Source: Bactrocera neohumeralis (lineage: Eukaryota > Arthropoda > Insecta > Diptera > Tephritidae). Taken from it: 64,000 nt of DNA. A program made the translations under genes and the position numbers. Within the stretch, counting starts at the first letter, position 1. Every line of letters begins with the position of its first letter. Below are positions 20,356 through 33,020 of the stretch, in pieces. The stretch spans positions 76,646,720-76,710,719 of the forward strand of contig NC_065921.1 in NCBI RefSeq assembly GCF_024586455.1, in the 5' to 3' direction. The notes beneath the pieces were generated by a model. The model saw only the letters and a program-made list of their open reading frames with translations, did not search any database and was not told where the DNA came from.

Positions 20356-23300
20356 AACGTTTTTTCTTGTTGTTTTTTTAATATCAAAAGAGGCTAGGCT
20401 AGTAAACTGCTAGAAAGAAGTTTCTGTGGTCCCTAAAAAACCTTGTAATGATAAAATAGCTCAAAAAGAGTCTTAATCAAATAAGAACAAGCTATTTGAA
20501 CAAAAATTGATGTAAACTTTAAAAAGAACAGCAATCAGCATGAAAACATTTCTTCAAAAAAAAAAAAATAAATTTTTTTTTATAAAAGAAAATAAATTTA
20601 AAAAAAATAAATTTTTTTTTATAAAAGAAATTAAATTAATTATATTTAGAAATCATCAATATGCCCGATTTAATGCTGTTTTACACATTGCTCACTTTGA
20701 CAACCCGAATAATTTTTGAATATTGCAATGAACGAAATCCACAATATTTACCTTGTATATAATATATTAACAAAACAACAAATCATGTAAGCAAAAAAAA
20801 AAAAAGAAATGCGCAAAGCATTTGATGACAGCTTTCACCTTAAAGTGAAAAATTAAAAAAAAAAAAAATTGACAAAAAATTATCAGCGCACTCAATAACG
20901 TCAATTTTAGCGCATTAAAGCCTAAAAATTCATTTAAAATTCCCCAACCTTAACACCTTCCTCTATTCAGTTATGTTTTTTATAGTTTTGTATATATATG
21001 TATATATGTTTTCACCACTTTAAAAAACTTCAAATACATTGCTTATGCTCCGCCAATTATCCCACGCGTTAAACACACGAATACATATGTATGTATATAC
21101 ACGAGCCCACAAATTCAACAGCAAGTTCGTTGCTTGAGTCTTCTGTTGGCAGCTGCCTTCTACAGAGTGTCGTCGTCTATTGCCCATAGCTTTTGTTATT
21201 GAACACGCGTAAAATTGCGTGCATGCCTTCAAAGCTAACGGCAAAGTAACGAAAAAGTGACAGATAAGTCAATATTGACATATCTTTGTTATAGAAAATG
21301 TGGGGAATGTGTTTTTGTAATGGCTGTTTAAAGAACAATGAACTGCTTTGTTTGAGAAATGAATGGCTAATTTGAAGGGCTTTTGAGAGAAAAACCTGTT
21401 TTAAGGTTTACTTGACTAAACTGTAGTATTCCGCTAATATTATTTGTGCAAACAATGTGTTATAATATTTGAAAGTTTAAGCGACATTAGGCGCAAAAAT
21501 GTTGTTACAGATAATAATAATAAAAAATATGTATATAAAAATAATAATATAAATAAATTTAAAATTACATGAAATAAAAAATATTATTTTATATACTATT
21601 ATAATAATAATAGTAATTTTTATTAAAAAACGAAATAATTTAAAATAATTTTTGTATAAAAATCTTATTTTTTTTTATTATTAATGTGATTAATATTTAT
21701 CAAATTTTTTACTTTTTTTGGCGTTTTCAATATTTTTGCTAATTTTTAAACCGAATGAAATGAAAATTCTTTGTGTTATTATCTACTCTCAGTTCGCCTA
21801 TTTTAAGGCATTCACATGGTCACAACGCATTGTCTACGAATCGTCGCCCATGCGCACATTTATGTAAATTCAGATTTCAATTTAGGTGAGTCTGCTGTTA
21901 ATAGTTCGTATGAGTTTGGTAACTGATGTCAAAACGTTTGCAAATGTGGCCATATTTATGTATTTTTAAAGCTTTATTTAGTTAGTGATAAATTGTGCGT
22001 TTTACTGCGTATTTCTTATGCTGATAGAAGCTTCGTTCCTATTGTTTAGTTTCTCTATCAGTTGTAGAGCATAATAATATTATGATTTCCAATGAAATGT
22101 TATATTTCTGCTTATATAAATAGCTATGACTAAAGTTTCTTGTATAATAGAAGTCATGTTTGTTGTCACGTAGCGTTGGTGGCTATTTATATGAAAAAAA
22201 AATAATAAAAAATAAAATAAATAAATTCATAAATAAAATTATTGATGAGGTGAGAAAATAACACTTTGATTGGAAAATAAATTATTAAAAAAAATATATT
22301 AAAATATAAAAATTATTTTGAAAAATTTTAAGACGCAATTTAAGAAAAAGAAGTAGAAAATTCTATAGAACTAGTTTTTCTTGTGCCATTTTTTTGAGTC
22401 GCGTTTGTCACTTTGGTATCATCTCTGACTCACCGTACCATCACTAACTCATTTTATCGCTCAGTTGTGAGTTATGAAGACTATATCAATCCTCTGACAT
22501 CTAGTTCTTTAAGGGAGCTTTAGTGTGGCACAAGTGGCAGATACCGCTGATGTGACGACAGCACTGATGATGCGGAAGATGTTTTCCACCCCCTTACCCG
22601 CAAAAACTTAAACAAATTCAGTTTTCAATTTTAAGAAAGATAGAAACTCCAAAATTTTTTTTCATTTTTGTATTTAAAGTTTAGTTGTTCAGAATATTCC
22701 AAAAATTTTTTTTTAATTTTTAGATATTTTGCTTTAAAGTTTAGTTTTTGTTCAGAGAATATTAATGTCATGTTATTAAAAACACAAACACTTTGTAATA
22801 GAGCTTTAGAAAGCTTTTTAAATAGTCAATTTGCTAATTTAAAAAATCCTTATATGTAATAAATCTGAAATAGCCAAATTTTGCAAAATTATTAAAAAAG
22901 TTATTAAAAAGCTGTAGAAAGCTTTTGAATGAAAATGACTTTTGAGAAAAAAAAATTGCCTGTAACATCGAAAATACCTGTTTATGATGTTCTTTATAAG
23001 AGAAACTTTAAGAAGCTGTATGTTTTAATCCTTAATTTGTATGTATTTTGAGCTTTAGAAAGCTCTAAATTAATAAGTGCTATAAATTTACTTTTAATGC
23101 CACTTTCATATGAAAATTTGTAATATCTTTGCATATTCGTGAATAAATATTATCATTGCCATTCTTTGTATATATATTTTAGTTTGAAATATTATGAATA
23201 TAGCTTATATATTACCACGTACTGAAATATTTGAACTTTTTCAGTTCATTAAGCTTTTATGTAATTTAGGTAACTTAGGGTTAAAGCTGGCTTTGTTGGC

Positions 23301-23555
23301 GGCTACACTCGGAAAGCTCAGAAACCTTATATAAAAAGTTTTGGAAAAGCTCTACAAAAATGTAGTCATATGGAACAGAAATAAATTTATTTTTAAGCAT
23401 CTTACAAGCGGTTGCTAGTATAATCGACGGTAATTAGAACAATCTTCGAAAAAACCGCAATAAACTAAACGTGCTCTCAGCTCTTGTTTCATAATCTTTT
23501 CTTTCGAATTTTGTTCTTTACACTCACTTTTCCGAGATCGACTACTAGCAGCTGT
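20356..23555. other. AT-rich intergenic stretch
   Basis: No gene recognised. Holds a two-unit repeat of AAATAAATTTTTTTTTATAAAAGAA (20567-20635), A- or T-rich low-complexity runs (20800-20870, 21510-21720, 22190-22330), and scattered CTTTAGAAAGCT phrases (22800-23070). Around 21040-21240 and 21780-21900 the sequence is more complex but has no coding signature. Confidence 0.45.
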
Positions 23556-23559
23556 ACAG

Positions 23560-23830
23560 TCGCAAGGTGCTTTTGGTAAAGATTAAATCGGAGGATGTTG
23601 ACGGAACTCTTCGCTCCTAGCAAGGTCCACTTTTCAATGGTTCTAGGAGTTCTAACTCGACATTTTCCAATTACGATTCATGCACTAAGAGTGAATATCT
23701 TACCAGATGCCAACTGCATCAGATGTTTTGAAGAAGATATCATCTCAACACTTCCACGGATTCTATAAATAAAACAGCTAAGTAGATTTGTGACAGGTTC
23801 AAGGCGGTTTAGCCGATAGATAACTGATAT
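23560..23830 (+). mobile_element. LINE C-terminal fragment
   Basis: The plus strand encodes VLGVLTRHFPITIHALRVNI and then LPDANCIRCFEED, the histidine/cysteine segment found at the C-terminus of I- and Jockey-like non-LTR polyproteins. A close relative lies at 59.2-59.46 kb. Frame broken after about 23760. Confidence 0.65.
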
Positions 23831-25765
23831 CCAACTACAAGATTTTTAGTTTGACATCACTAATGACTGTACATAACAGTCTAAGTGTAAGTTAGTCTTC
23901 GAAATAGTGTTAGACTTTGTAATTATAGAGCAGTTCAACTTAGTTGATTTAGGTTTTTAAGATGTTCTTACGAATTGTGGAAAATCTAACATTTTGTCTA
24001 TCACTCATAGTCTTTTTTTTCTAGCATTTTGGTAAACCCTCATTGCAATGCATTAACTGAAGGTCTTAGCAAAACATTCTGGTTAAGACCAGATTTGAAG
24101 CGTTGAATTGAATCATGTAGAACAAAACTCCGTAGGTTATGGCACGTGATTTCATCTGAACCTTGGCAATTTTCACTGTGACTTCTGAATCGGGTATGAT
24201 AAGGCGGATTACCATGCTGCTAAATTTTTTTTCAAGCCTTTGAGTTATGAATTATTGCTAAACTCCTTCGGTATTCAGCCACACAGTGGTCCGATGTGAT
24301 AGTTATTTAGCTGAAGTACTCTGTTAGAAGTTCTGTACTTTTTAAGCGGCCGTAAGGCCAATCATTCATTACCCTCTTACCCCTGTTCTTGCTATTCTTT
24401 CACTACTCGTCGCATTATAACTTTGAGCTTTGAAAAAAGCACTTATCTTTCAAGAATTTATTAATCTTGTCAGAATAATTTAAAATAGGTGTCACTTATC
24501 ACCTGTGACATCATGACTTGTAACGAATTGGTTACTGGTTAGGCCGGAACTGAAACTGAAAACAGTATTTTCAAAATGATGTGTTCAAACATATTTTTTT
24601 TCAGGCAGTTATTTCTTTAAAAAATAATTTCAAACTTTCTCTTAGTTCCAGGCATTTTGCTATGTAGATTAATATTTAAAAAAATTTTTTTTTTTTTTAA
24701 TTTTTTCTTTTTGTTTTTAGATTGCTAGGAGAGTTGAAATCTAGGGTATTGTCACGTGCAAATTTATCATGAATAGTAAAATTATTAATTGTCTGACACT
24801 TCAAAAATTACCAAAATTTATGCGTCCAGACTAGTACAGAAGAAGAAGACTAGAAAGAAGTATTAGAGAAAAGTGTCTAAAGCTCTGATAATTGATGTTG
24901 TGTGCAAATATTTTATATATAAATAATGTAAAAAACAGCAAAAAATTATTTATTTTACATTTTTTATCCATTAAGAAAGACAACAGCAAGAATAATAGCA
25001 AGAACGTTAAAAATTGTTATAAATAACCCTCTTTGTATGGAACGCATAGCAACACAATTTCAAAACTTCTTTGTTTTGGTTTTGTTTTGCTCGTACACAA
25101 ATCATGTTTAACCCTCTAGCTACTTAGTTGCTCATTAATAATTTCATTATTAAATTTTTTTTGTTTATATTATTTGTCTATATTATTTTTTTGCCTCGGA
25201 GCACGTGTGAAGTGCAAACTTTCTAAATTTGGGCAGGTACGTTTATGTGGTGAGCATATGATTAGGTTTTATTTCACTACTACAAATTTTTTGTTGTTTT
25301 CAAAAAAAATTTTTTTGGTGTTTTGATGTTTTTTGTTTTTTATTATTTTTCTTGTGAATACCTTGTTTAATTTGCGACTACTTTAAATAAACTTCCGCGT
25401 CTATTGCATTATTAAAACAAAAAAAAAAATATTAAAAATAAATCTAAATATAAAATATGTACAAGAATTTATGAATATGTACAAGGAAAAATGCAAAATC
25501 GCTGATAAAATACATTTTTGTGCAAAATAAAATATTTCAAAAATGCAAAAATATAATGCGGCGTATTTAAAATAGATATAATCTTTTCTTAGGAATGCAC
25601 TTTTAATTAATTGCGCTTAACCAAAGCGGAAATTAACATTTTTATTAAAGATTAATTTGAAAATTCTAAAATAGTTCCGTTATACGTACTGATAAATATT
25701 TAGTTTTTTATAAAAGACAAAGCCAATGAAATATGTATAAATTATAAATATTGGTTCTCAATTTA
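23831..25765. other. Intergenic stretch, no gene recognised
   Basis: Mixed sequence to about 24560, possibly further LINE 3' material but without a readable motif, then AT-rich low-complexity DNA with poly-T and poly-A runs to 25760. No open frame of interest. Confidence 0.4.
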
Positions 25766-26730
25766 TTTTTATACTCTCGCCACAATGTTGCTAAGGAGAG
25801 TATTATAGTTTTGTTCACATAACGGTTGTTTGTAAATCCTAAAACTAAAAGAGTCAGATATAGGGTTATGTATACCAAAGTGATCAGGGTGACGAGTAGA
25901 GTTGAAATCCGGATGTCTGTCTGTCCGTCCGTCTGTCCGTCCGTCCGTGCAAGCTGTAACTTGAGTAAAAATTGAGATATCATGATGAAACTTGGTACGT
26001 ATTTTGGCTCCATAAGAAGTACAGTTCGAAGATGGGCAAAATCGGCCCACTGCCACGCCCACAAAATAGCGGAAACCGAAAAGCTATAAAGTGTCATAAC
26101 TAAGCCATAAATAAAGATATTAAAGTGAAATTTTGCACAAAGGATCGCATTAGGGAGGGGCATATTTGGACGTAATTGTTTTTGGAAAAGTGGGCGTGGC
26201 CCCGCCCCCTACTAAGTTTTTGTACATATCTCGGAAACTACTATAGCTATGTCAACCAAACTCTACAGAGTCGTTTTCTTCAGGCATTTCCATATACAGT
26301 TCAAAAATGGAAGAAATCGGATAATAACCACACCGACCTCCCATACAAAGGTTATGTTCAAAATCACTAAAAGTGCGTTAACCGACTAACAAAAAACGTC
26401 AGAAACACTAAATTTTATAAGGCTTTTTTAAAATAAAATGGGCGTGGCCTCGCCCACTTATGGACTAAAAACCATATCTAAGGAACTACTAGACCGATTT
26501 CAATGAAATACGGTATATAATATTTTGGAAATTAATGGGTTTTTTTTTTTATAACGCTAGATTGATGCCTTCTCTGTATAATACAAACATTAGGAAAAAT
26601 AAAACTTTACACAAATACGGTATTTGAAAAATATGTAAATGACGGATAATGAAATCTCGATTATCACTTTATCATGCGAGAGTATAAAATGTTCGGTGAC
26701 ACCCGAACTTAGCCCTTCCTTACTTGTTTT
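25766..26730 (-). mobile_element. TIR element (ATACTCTCGC ends), copy A, inverted
   Basis: About 965 bp, reading in reverse of the copy at 39829-40925. Shared landmarks: TTTATACTCTCGC near one end, TGTTGCTAAGGAGAGTATTATAG, a GTCCGTCCGTCTGTCCGTCC minisatellite (25921-25949), GTGGGCGTGGCCCCGCCCCC, ATGCGAGAGTATAAAATG, and GGTGACACCCGAACTTAGCC near the other end. Long frames here (151 and 97 codons) are chance readings of the repeat. Non-autonomous; no transposase seen. Confidence 0.8.
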
Positions 26731-26808
26731 AATTTTATTTTAATTTCTACTTTTTCAATTTTATTTTTGTTTTTTTTTTTTTATACGCTGAATAGAATAT
26801 AAAACAAG

Positions 26809-27474
26809 TTTTTTATGGTAAAGTGATAATCGAGATTTCATTATACGTCATTTACATATTTTTCAAAGACCGTATTTTTGTAAAGTTTTATTCCGCTATC
26901 ATCATTGGTTCCTAATGTATATATTATACAGAGAAGGCATCAGATGGAATTCAAAATAGCGTTATATTGGAAGAATGATAAATTATAACATGTCATTGTT
27001 AAGAAAATATTATATTGAATAAAAAATTTTATTCTTTAAAATTTAGTGTTTCTGACGTTTTTTGTTAGTCGGTTAACGCACTTTTAGTGATTTTGAACAT
27101 AACCTTTGTATGGGAGGTGGGCGACATAGCTATAGTAGTTTCCGAGATATGTACAAAAAACTTAGTAGGGGGCGGGGCCACGCCCACTTTTCCAAAACAA
27201 TTGCGTCCAAATATGCTCCTCCCTAATGCGATCCTTTGTGCCAAATTTCACTTTAATATATTTATGGCTTAGTTATGACAGTTTATATGTTTTCGGTTTC
27301 CGCCATTTTGTGGGCGTATCGAACTTAACCTTCTTATGGAGCCAAGGAATACGTGTACCAAGTTTCATCATGATATCTCAATTTTTGACTCTTTTAGTTT
27401 TAGTACTTACAAACAACCGTTATGTGAACAAAACTATAATACTCTCGTTAGCAACATTGTTGCGAGAGTATAAA
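26809..27474 (+). mobile_element. TIR element (ATACTCTCGC ends), copy B
   Basis: Opposite orientation to copy A and separated from it by about 80 bp. It carries TATGGTAAAGTGATAATCGA, AGTAGGGGGCGGGGCCACGC, and ends GCAACATTGTTGCGAGAGTA-TAAA. It lacks the outermost GTAAGGAAGGGCTAAGTTCG end and the GGAC minisatellite, so it is internally deleted and truncated. Confidence 0.78.
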
Positions 27475-27695
27475 TATACACAAATATATAAAAATGTATA
27501 AATTTTTTTAAATTTATTTATTATTATTTTTTATTTTATTTTGTTTTTGTTTTGTTTTTTCTTTACACCCTGAATAGCATATATTTAGTTTGCCATGCTG
27601 TTTGTAACACCAAAAAGTTATGAAGAACTTCGAGTTATGGAAGGAAATTTGTATTTCCAAAAGGAAGCTTTGTAGACCCTATAAAGTATACATCT

Positions 27696-28003
27696 TCACC
27701 TAACATGCAAAATAACGTCACATCACTTTTTATAACTTCACAGGCGAAGGAAAGGCGACATAATAGAAACCACTCATATTGAAACAAAATCTGAGTTTTG
27801 GTTATAAAATGGTTATACATTGGTTATATATTGGTTATATAATTGGTTATAAAATGGTTATATATAGGTTATATATTGGTTATATCTGACAGTGGAAGCT
27901 TTAAATTTTATGTTACATATACGTATATGATGTAGTGAATCGTAAGCAAAAAAAAACTCATTTTCGAGTTTTTCGAAGATACGTGGTTTTGCATTTTAGG
28001 TGA
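27696..28003. mobile_element. 308-bp MITE with TTGGTTATA minisatellite
   Basis: Left end TCACCTAACATGCAAAAT and right end GTTTTGCATTTTAGGTGA are inverted repeats with one mismatch in the outer 16 bases. The interior holds a tandem run of GGTTATA-based units (27793-27891). The element interrupts an older dispersed repeat. A partial copy with the same right end is at 14.15-14.33 kb. Confidence 0.72.
27793..27891. repeat. GGTTATA minisatellite
   Basis: Eight GGTTATA cores spaced about 11-15 bp, with AT-rich linkers. A shorter version lies in the partial MITE at 14216-14275. Confidence 0.85.
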
Positions 28004-28570
28004 CGAATTATAAATTATCAGCGTGATGAGCTGAGTTGAGTTTGTCATGTCCGTCCGTTCGTCTGTTTTTGCTATATTCGTCTGAAATTTTGCAAATGTC
28101 GTTTTTTCACCAAAAAGTTGTTCATTTGTAGGAGTCGCTGATATCGGAGAAATATAGCATGTAGCTGCCATACGAACTGAATGATCGGAATCAAGTTCTT
28201 GTATGGACAACTTTCACATTTGACAAGATATATTCACGAAATTTGATATATATTATTTTCTAAGGCAACAATGAAATCTCCGAAGAAATTGTTCAGATCG
28301 GTTAACTATAGCATGTAGCTGCCATACGAACTGAACGATCGGAATCAAGTTTTTGTATGGAAAACTTTTTCATTTGACGAGATATTTAGAAGACATTTAG
28401 CAGAGTTTATTATCTAATACATTGCTATAATCTCCGAAAAAAATTTTCAGATCGGATAACTATAGCATATAGCTGCCATATAAACTGACCATTGAAAATC
28501 AATATACAAATATGTATGCCATATAAAATGCACATGAGAAGAGCATTAAAATTTCAGTACAGTCGAAAAT

Positions 28571-29840
28571 AGCGTGTTTTTTTGTTTTTAAGCGCATTCA
28601 TTTGGAGAGAGAGTAATTTAAGGAAGTCTCAATATCAAGAAACACAAAATTATTGAAAATTGTGTTTAGACAGCAAAGCGCATAATTTTGTATGCATTGC
28701 AGTCTGCCTGTTGTTATTAAAAAATAAATACATTTAAAATACATTAATTATATATTTTTAATATTTTCAATAATTTTCAAACTCAAGCTTCAAATTAAAG
28801 CTGTTTAAATTAGCATACATTTTATTTGAAGAAATAAATTTTATGCTGAAAAATAATTTATAAGGTTATTAAATACACATAAATGTTTAAATACAAGTAT
28901 GTATGTATGTATATATATATATATCTTCTTTTTCACTCTATATGTATATGTATGTACTTACACATATACTTATGTATATACATATTTATGCATCTACAGC
29001 AGATCAGCTATGAAATTATGTAGATTTCTTCTGCATTAATCACATGCTAACCTTCACTGCCTCATTTACAGTTTTAAAGCTATGTATTCTCATCACGGTG
29101 ACTAGACAATTTGATGGCTGTTTTCAAGTTGAAGTTCATGAGCATAGTCTTCATCAGTCATAGTCTAGTCTTCAAAGAGAGCGGCAGCTAAATAGAGTCG
29201 TACAAGGAATTCAGTAAAATATAAAACAAATGCGGCGATTATGGTGTACGCTTGGTGAATCGCAATGATGTGGTTGCTTTGCATAATAAATATATATTAT
29301 AAGAAATATATTCAAAATTTTTTATGTAAATATGAAAAGTAAATATGATAATATATATAGTTGCATATATACATTTTTTATGTATCGACTATTTTTTGAA
29401 CATAATATATTATGTTTCTTGTTTTTGAAACTTCTTACGAAAATCTGCAATGTCATATTTACACGATTTATAATTTTATTTCTATAAATTGTATATATTT
29501 TTTTATTTTTAAAGCAAAAGTAGTTGAAACCAGCTCACGATGATGTGGCAAATCGCAATGAGTAAGCAAAAGTAAAAATTACTAAGCAGCCTCCGGCTGA
29601 AAGTAGAGGTAACGACAATTTCGTGCCGTTATTTTTTTGTAGTGCATCAGGCAGAAAATTAAATACGTTTGTGACGTCATGAGGAGGCTTTGTTGGCAAG
29701 CAGTAATGAAGTTTTGACTATCAGCATGAAGTTGAGACCGTTTCATGTGGGAAGAAGTTCATTTGTTGGCTCATTGCGATTAACAAAATTTCATGGCAAG
29801 TAAATGTTTTTATCATCTCAAGTGTACTTGTTCCGCATTG
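28571..29840. other. Intergenic stretch with ATGT microsatellites
   Basis: AT-rich. ATGTATGTATGTATATATAT at about 28901-28924 and related runs to 29000. Around 29010-29280 and 29520-29800 the sequence is more complex, with no coding signature. Confidence 0.4.
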
Positions 29841-29844
29841 GCAA

Positions 29845-30055
29845 TATTACGCTGTAAGCATCTGGAGTCCCCACGGTATGATAAACTATAGGAGGTATCG
29901 ATAGTGAGGCCACAAAGTCTGTGAAAACTCGCATCAAGCGCATTCATCCTAAAGGGTAACTACTTTTCTTGGACCTAGGAACTGAACTCCATCTGGTATC
30001 GCAAAGGACCCAAACTGGACTAACTTAATTTAACTTAACCTAACCTAACCTGAAT
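29845..30055 (+). mobile_element. LINE 3' end with TAACC tail
   Basis: Begins TTACGCTGTAAGCATCTGGA. It matches, with small differences, the 3' part of the fragment at 50.4-50.72 kb (GTCCCCACGGTATGAT, CTTGGACCTAG, AACTGAACTCC, TCTGGTATCGC) and ends in AACTTAACCTAACCTAACCT. Only the end of the coding region plus 3' UTR is present. Confidence 0.72.
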
Positions 30056-30159
30056 GTTTCTAATATACCTACCGTCGGTCAACTGGTCATCTTATGACAA
30101 AATCTATGAATAAACTTACAAAGACGCAAAAAATATCATTCCACGGCATCAATGTGGTC

Positions 30160-30600
30160 ACAATTCAGCTGCTGTAATGGTCTTATCGCCACTTTTGGGA
30201 ATAAGGAGTTAAAGTTGAGGAAAAGTGTACCAGCATGATGTTTTAGAAGATGTGGAAAGCAGTGAAACAATGCTTTCTTCGATGGAGAGCATTAGATCTT
30301 CCTTCGATGAAGAACATTAGATCTTCTAGCAATACTCTGCTGCCGCACACAAGGCAAAAACCACCCAGCAGCGGCTTAAAAGCAATACAACTGGTTTCAT
30401 AGCTGTTGATGATTGGCCATCTGGAAGTGCAGATTGGAATCCATTGCTCTTAAGTTTGTGGTCAGAATTGGAGATTATGGCCTGTGGAATACCCCACATA
30501 AGTTTGGAGAGTCTCAAAAAATCTTTGGTTTGTGTAGCTAATGATCAATGGCCAAATCGTTTGATGGCTTAAGTAAAACCAAAAGATGACCGTTTCGAAT
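30160..30600 (+). mobile_element. Tc1/mariner-superfamily transposase fragment
   Basis: The plus strand (about 30330-30600) encodes QQYSAAAHKAKTTQQ (a degenerate QQDxAPxHxA box with the Asp changed to Tyr), then DDWPSGSADWNPL and LWSELEIMACGIPH, the block normally reading DWPSxSPDLNPLDY with the third catalytic acid. The preceding 170 bp give weaker N-terminal similarity. A catalytic Asp is lost, so it is inactive. Confidence 0.75.
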
Positions 30601-30614
30601 ACAATTTTCTACAT

Positions 30615-31585
30615 TATTAATTGAATGAAATTGCGAAGAATTTTGTCGAGCACGCAACGCTTTATATAATAAAAGCCTGTCAAAAATCAATGCCCAAGAC
30701 CTCCCACAGCAAGCATAAAGCAGTAGTTTACTGGTGGACTGAAAATATCACCCAACTCAGACGCTCATGCCTTCGCCTTCGCAGATCCTACACTAGATCC
30801 AGGCGCAGAGGAGCCGCATACCGAGAAGCCGAGCAATACAATGCAGCAAAGAGGAGCTGAAGCAATGATGATGGTAAAAAGAAAAATGGGAGGAACTATG
30901 CGAGGATATTAACAAAAACAAAAATTAAGAAACTCGGTGTTCGAGCAAAGACACCTGAATTAACCGCTGGCAAAATGGATCACATCGTAAACGCACTCTT
31001 CCCCACACACGAAAAAAGAACTGGTAACCCAGAACAGACTCTAAAATTTCTGCAAATCACCCAGTTTACTCTCGATGAGCTGCAACTAGTCACAGGCCAG
31101 CTCAAGACCAACAAATCACCCGGCTCGTACGGGATACCCGAAGAAATCCTGAAAATAATCGCTTCAGAACGACCGACAGTACTATAGAATATGTACAACG
31201 CCTGTCTTGAAACCGGAATATTCTCTGAACTCTGAAAAAACCAACGGCTGGTACTAATCAGTAAGGGAAAAGGAGATTCCATTAGCATACCGTCCACTAT
31301 ACATGCTTGACACAGCGTGAAAACGCTATGAAAGGCTATTTAAACCCAGTATCGAAGCGGTTGTCAACGAAGCTGGAGGACTCTCCCCTAGACAATACGT
31401 TTTTAGAACTGGCAGATCAACTCTAGGAGCTATAAAACTCGTCATTGAAAGTGTAGAAGCCGCTCAGCGTAGATGGCATAAATACAAAAAAATAGTGTTG
31501 GAGATTTAAGATGTTTGAAACGCTTTCAACAGCGCTGTTGTGTAGTAAACTTCGAGTCTCAAATAAATTGATCAGAATAACTCAA
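30615..31585 (+). mobile_element. R1-like LINE fragment (endonuclease end to reverse transcriptase)
   Basis: In order: KHKAVVYWWTENITQLRRS, the tryptophan/arginine motif between endonuclease and reverse transcriptase; then QLKTNKSPGSYGIPEEILK (the KAPGxDGI-type box); a frame-broken segment equivalent to LVLISKGKG; and LSPRQY.F.TGRSTLGAI at about 31380-31440. Stops and frameshifts throughout. The motif set fits the R1 clade (family knowledge; clade tentative). Confidence 0.78.
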
Positions 31586-32599
31586 ACTCGGAATCTTCCT
31601 AACTGCTCGGTAACTCAAACATAACCACAAAAAGAGCGATTTCATAGATTTCTGATATTATACAGCTCGGTTTCTTAAAAGTTCGTTTACCTGTGTATAT
31701 ACATTTATATAAACAAATTTGTCAAGTAAAGCTTTATTTGTTATTAATTTTGCGAATTCTATTGACGTTACAAACGAGATATTGCAAACAAAAGTTAAAA
31801 ATATGCAAATAAACCTTCAATTAGAAATTAATTCACGGCAAAAATGCAAATAAAAATTTCACCAAAATATGTTTACTTTTGGCGCATTTCAAATATTCGC
31901 ACCAAAAGCTTCGCCCACTAACTGCGCATGCGCGCTTATTGCCCCATAAGCAATGATTTCCATGAAGTCTCCGTTAAATGAAACTGTAAGCGGCGCTTGC
32001 GAATTCCTTAAATATTAAATTAATCCAAATATCATTGGAACAAGCAAAAATTGCCAAATTTTTAACAACCAAAATTGGTCAAAGGCAATATTTAAGTGGA
32101 AGATCTGTTGCATAAACGATTCAAATAAGCGAAAAAAGATACAACAAACGCGCGCTTCAAACTGGGTCAAGTGAGAAAATTGATAGCCATTGTTTCATAT
32201 GAATGATGGATATGAAATGCGCTGGCGAATAATTATTTAATCCATCAAGACAATTTGTTTGCCAAAATAAAGAAACAAGAGACGCTGCGGAAAAGAAAGA
32301 AAATAAATAAGAAAACAGGGCCAATTGTAGTACACAATTGAAAGGTGTCATGCGATATTTTGTGTGATCAGCAAAAAGTTGAAACTGAAATGACAAGATT
32401 TCAATTTCAGTAAGTGGAGTGTCATTATAAACAACCAGTTTTTTCGTAAAAGAAATAATGTAATTGAAACTAATTTACTCGACGAGGAACTTTACGGCTT
32501 GACTTCTATAAGATGTAATGTATGTTATATGAACAATAAGGCTTTCGGACGTGTTTTGGAGAATATTTTCTAACTTCAACGAAGGTTGCTTTTCATATT
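31586..32599. other. Intergenic stretch, nothing recognised
   Basis: AT-rich, no gene, repeat unit or transposon motif seen. A CG-containing phrase (CTGCGCATGCGCGC) lies near 31921. Confidence 0.4.
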
Positions 32600-33020
32600 T
32601 CCGGATTGGAGAACAAAAAAAAAATATTAACCATTGAAAATTGATTTATTGTTTTTCAAAATATTCCTAATCAAGACCTTTTCTTATACTTTTGCATGCG
32701 TTTGAACCAATTGTCAAAGCATGTTTGCCAACCAGAACATGCATTCTGAACACATCAACTGTCTATTGCGGTGTTGAAAAACGTTGACCTCTTACTTTAC
32801 TTTCTTCGTTGATGTACTGTTGCTGAGTTAATCCACTTCGAAAGTTGTAAAAAAATAATCGCGTGAAAATGTTCTCGACTTAATTCTTTTAATTTGGCCG
32901 AAATGAATATTTTAAGTTACCAAAACCAACACGAATAGCGCTCGTATGTCAAAACGTTCTGAGTATGTCGAACATCAAAAATGTCAAACTTTATGTTAAA
33001 GTTATGCACGTAGGTTATCA
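32600..33020 (-). mobile_element. Internally deleted mariner
   Basis: Minus strand. Bases 33010-32900 match the 5' end of the mariner at 38.05-38.2 kb (CATTTTTGATGT..., TCAGAACGTTTTGA). Bases 32720-32640 encode the mariner C-terminal NWFKR-type end (TTGGTTCAAACGCA on the minus strand). Almost the whole coding region between is missing, so this is a deletion derivative. Confidence 0.6.

Larger units (their letters stand above)
27560..28570 (+). repeat. Dispersed repeat copy carrying a MITE insertion
   Basis: Left end ACACCCTGAATAGCATATAT is a decayed form of the palindrome at 19846. CCCTATAAAGTATA follows, then the 308-bp MITE (27696-28003). The repeat then resumes with ATCAGCGTGATGAGCTGAGT and a GTCCGTCCGTTCGTCTG stretch. 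Three units of the 154-bp type (core 'TAGCTGCCATACGAACTGAA') follow at about 28160, 28313 and 28467. Non-coding. Confidence 0.75.

Noticed and set aside
25708..26163. 151-codon minus-strand open frame
   Set aside because: Lies across the TIR element copy A; the 'TDGQTDGQTD' part is its GTCC minisatellite read as protein.
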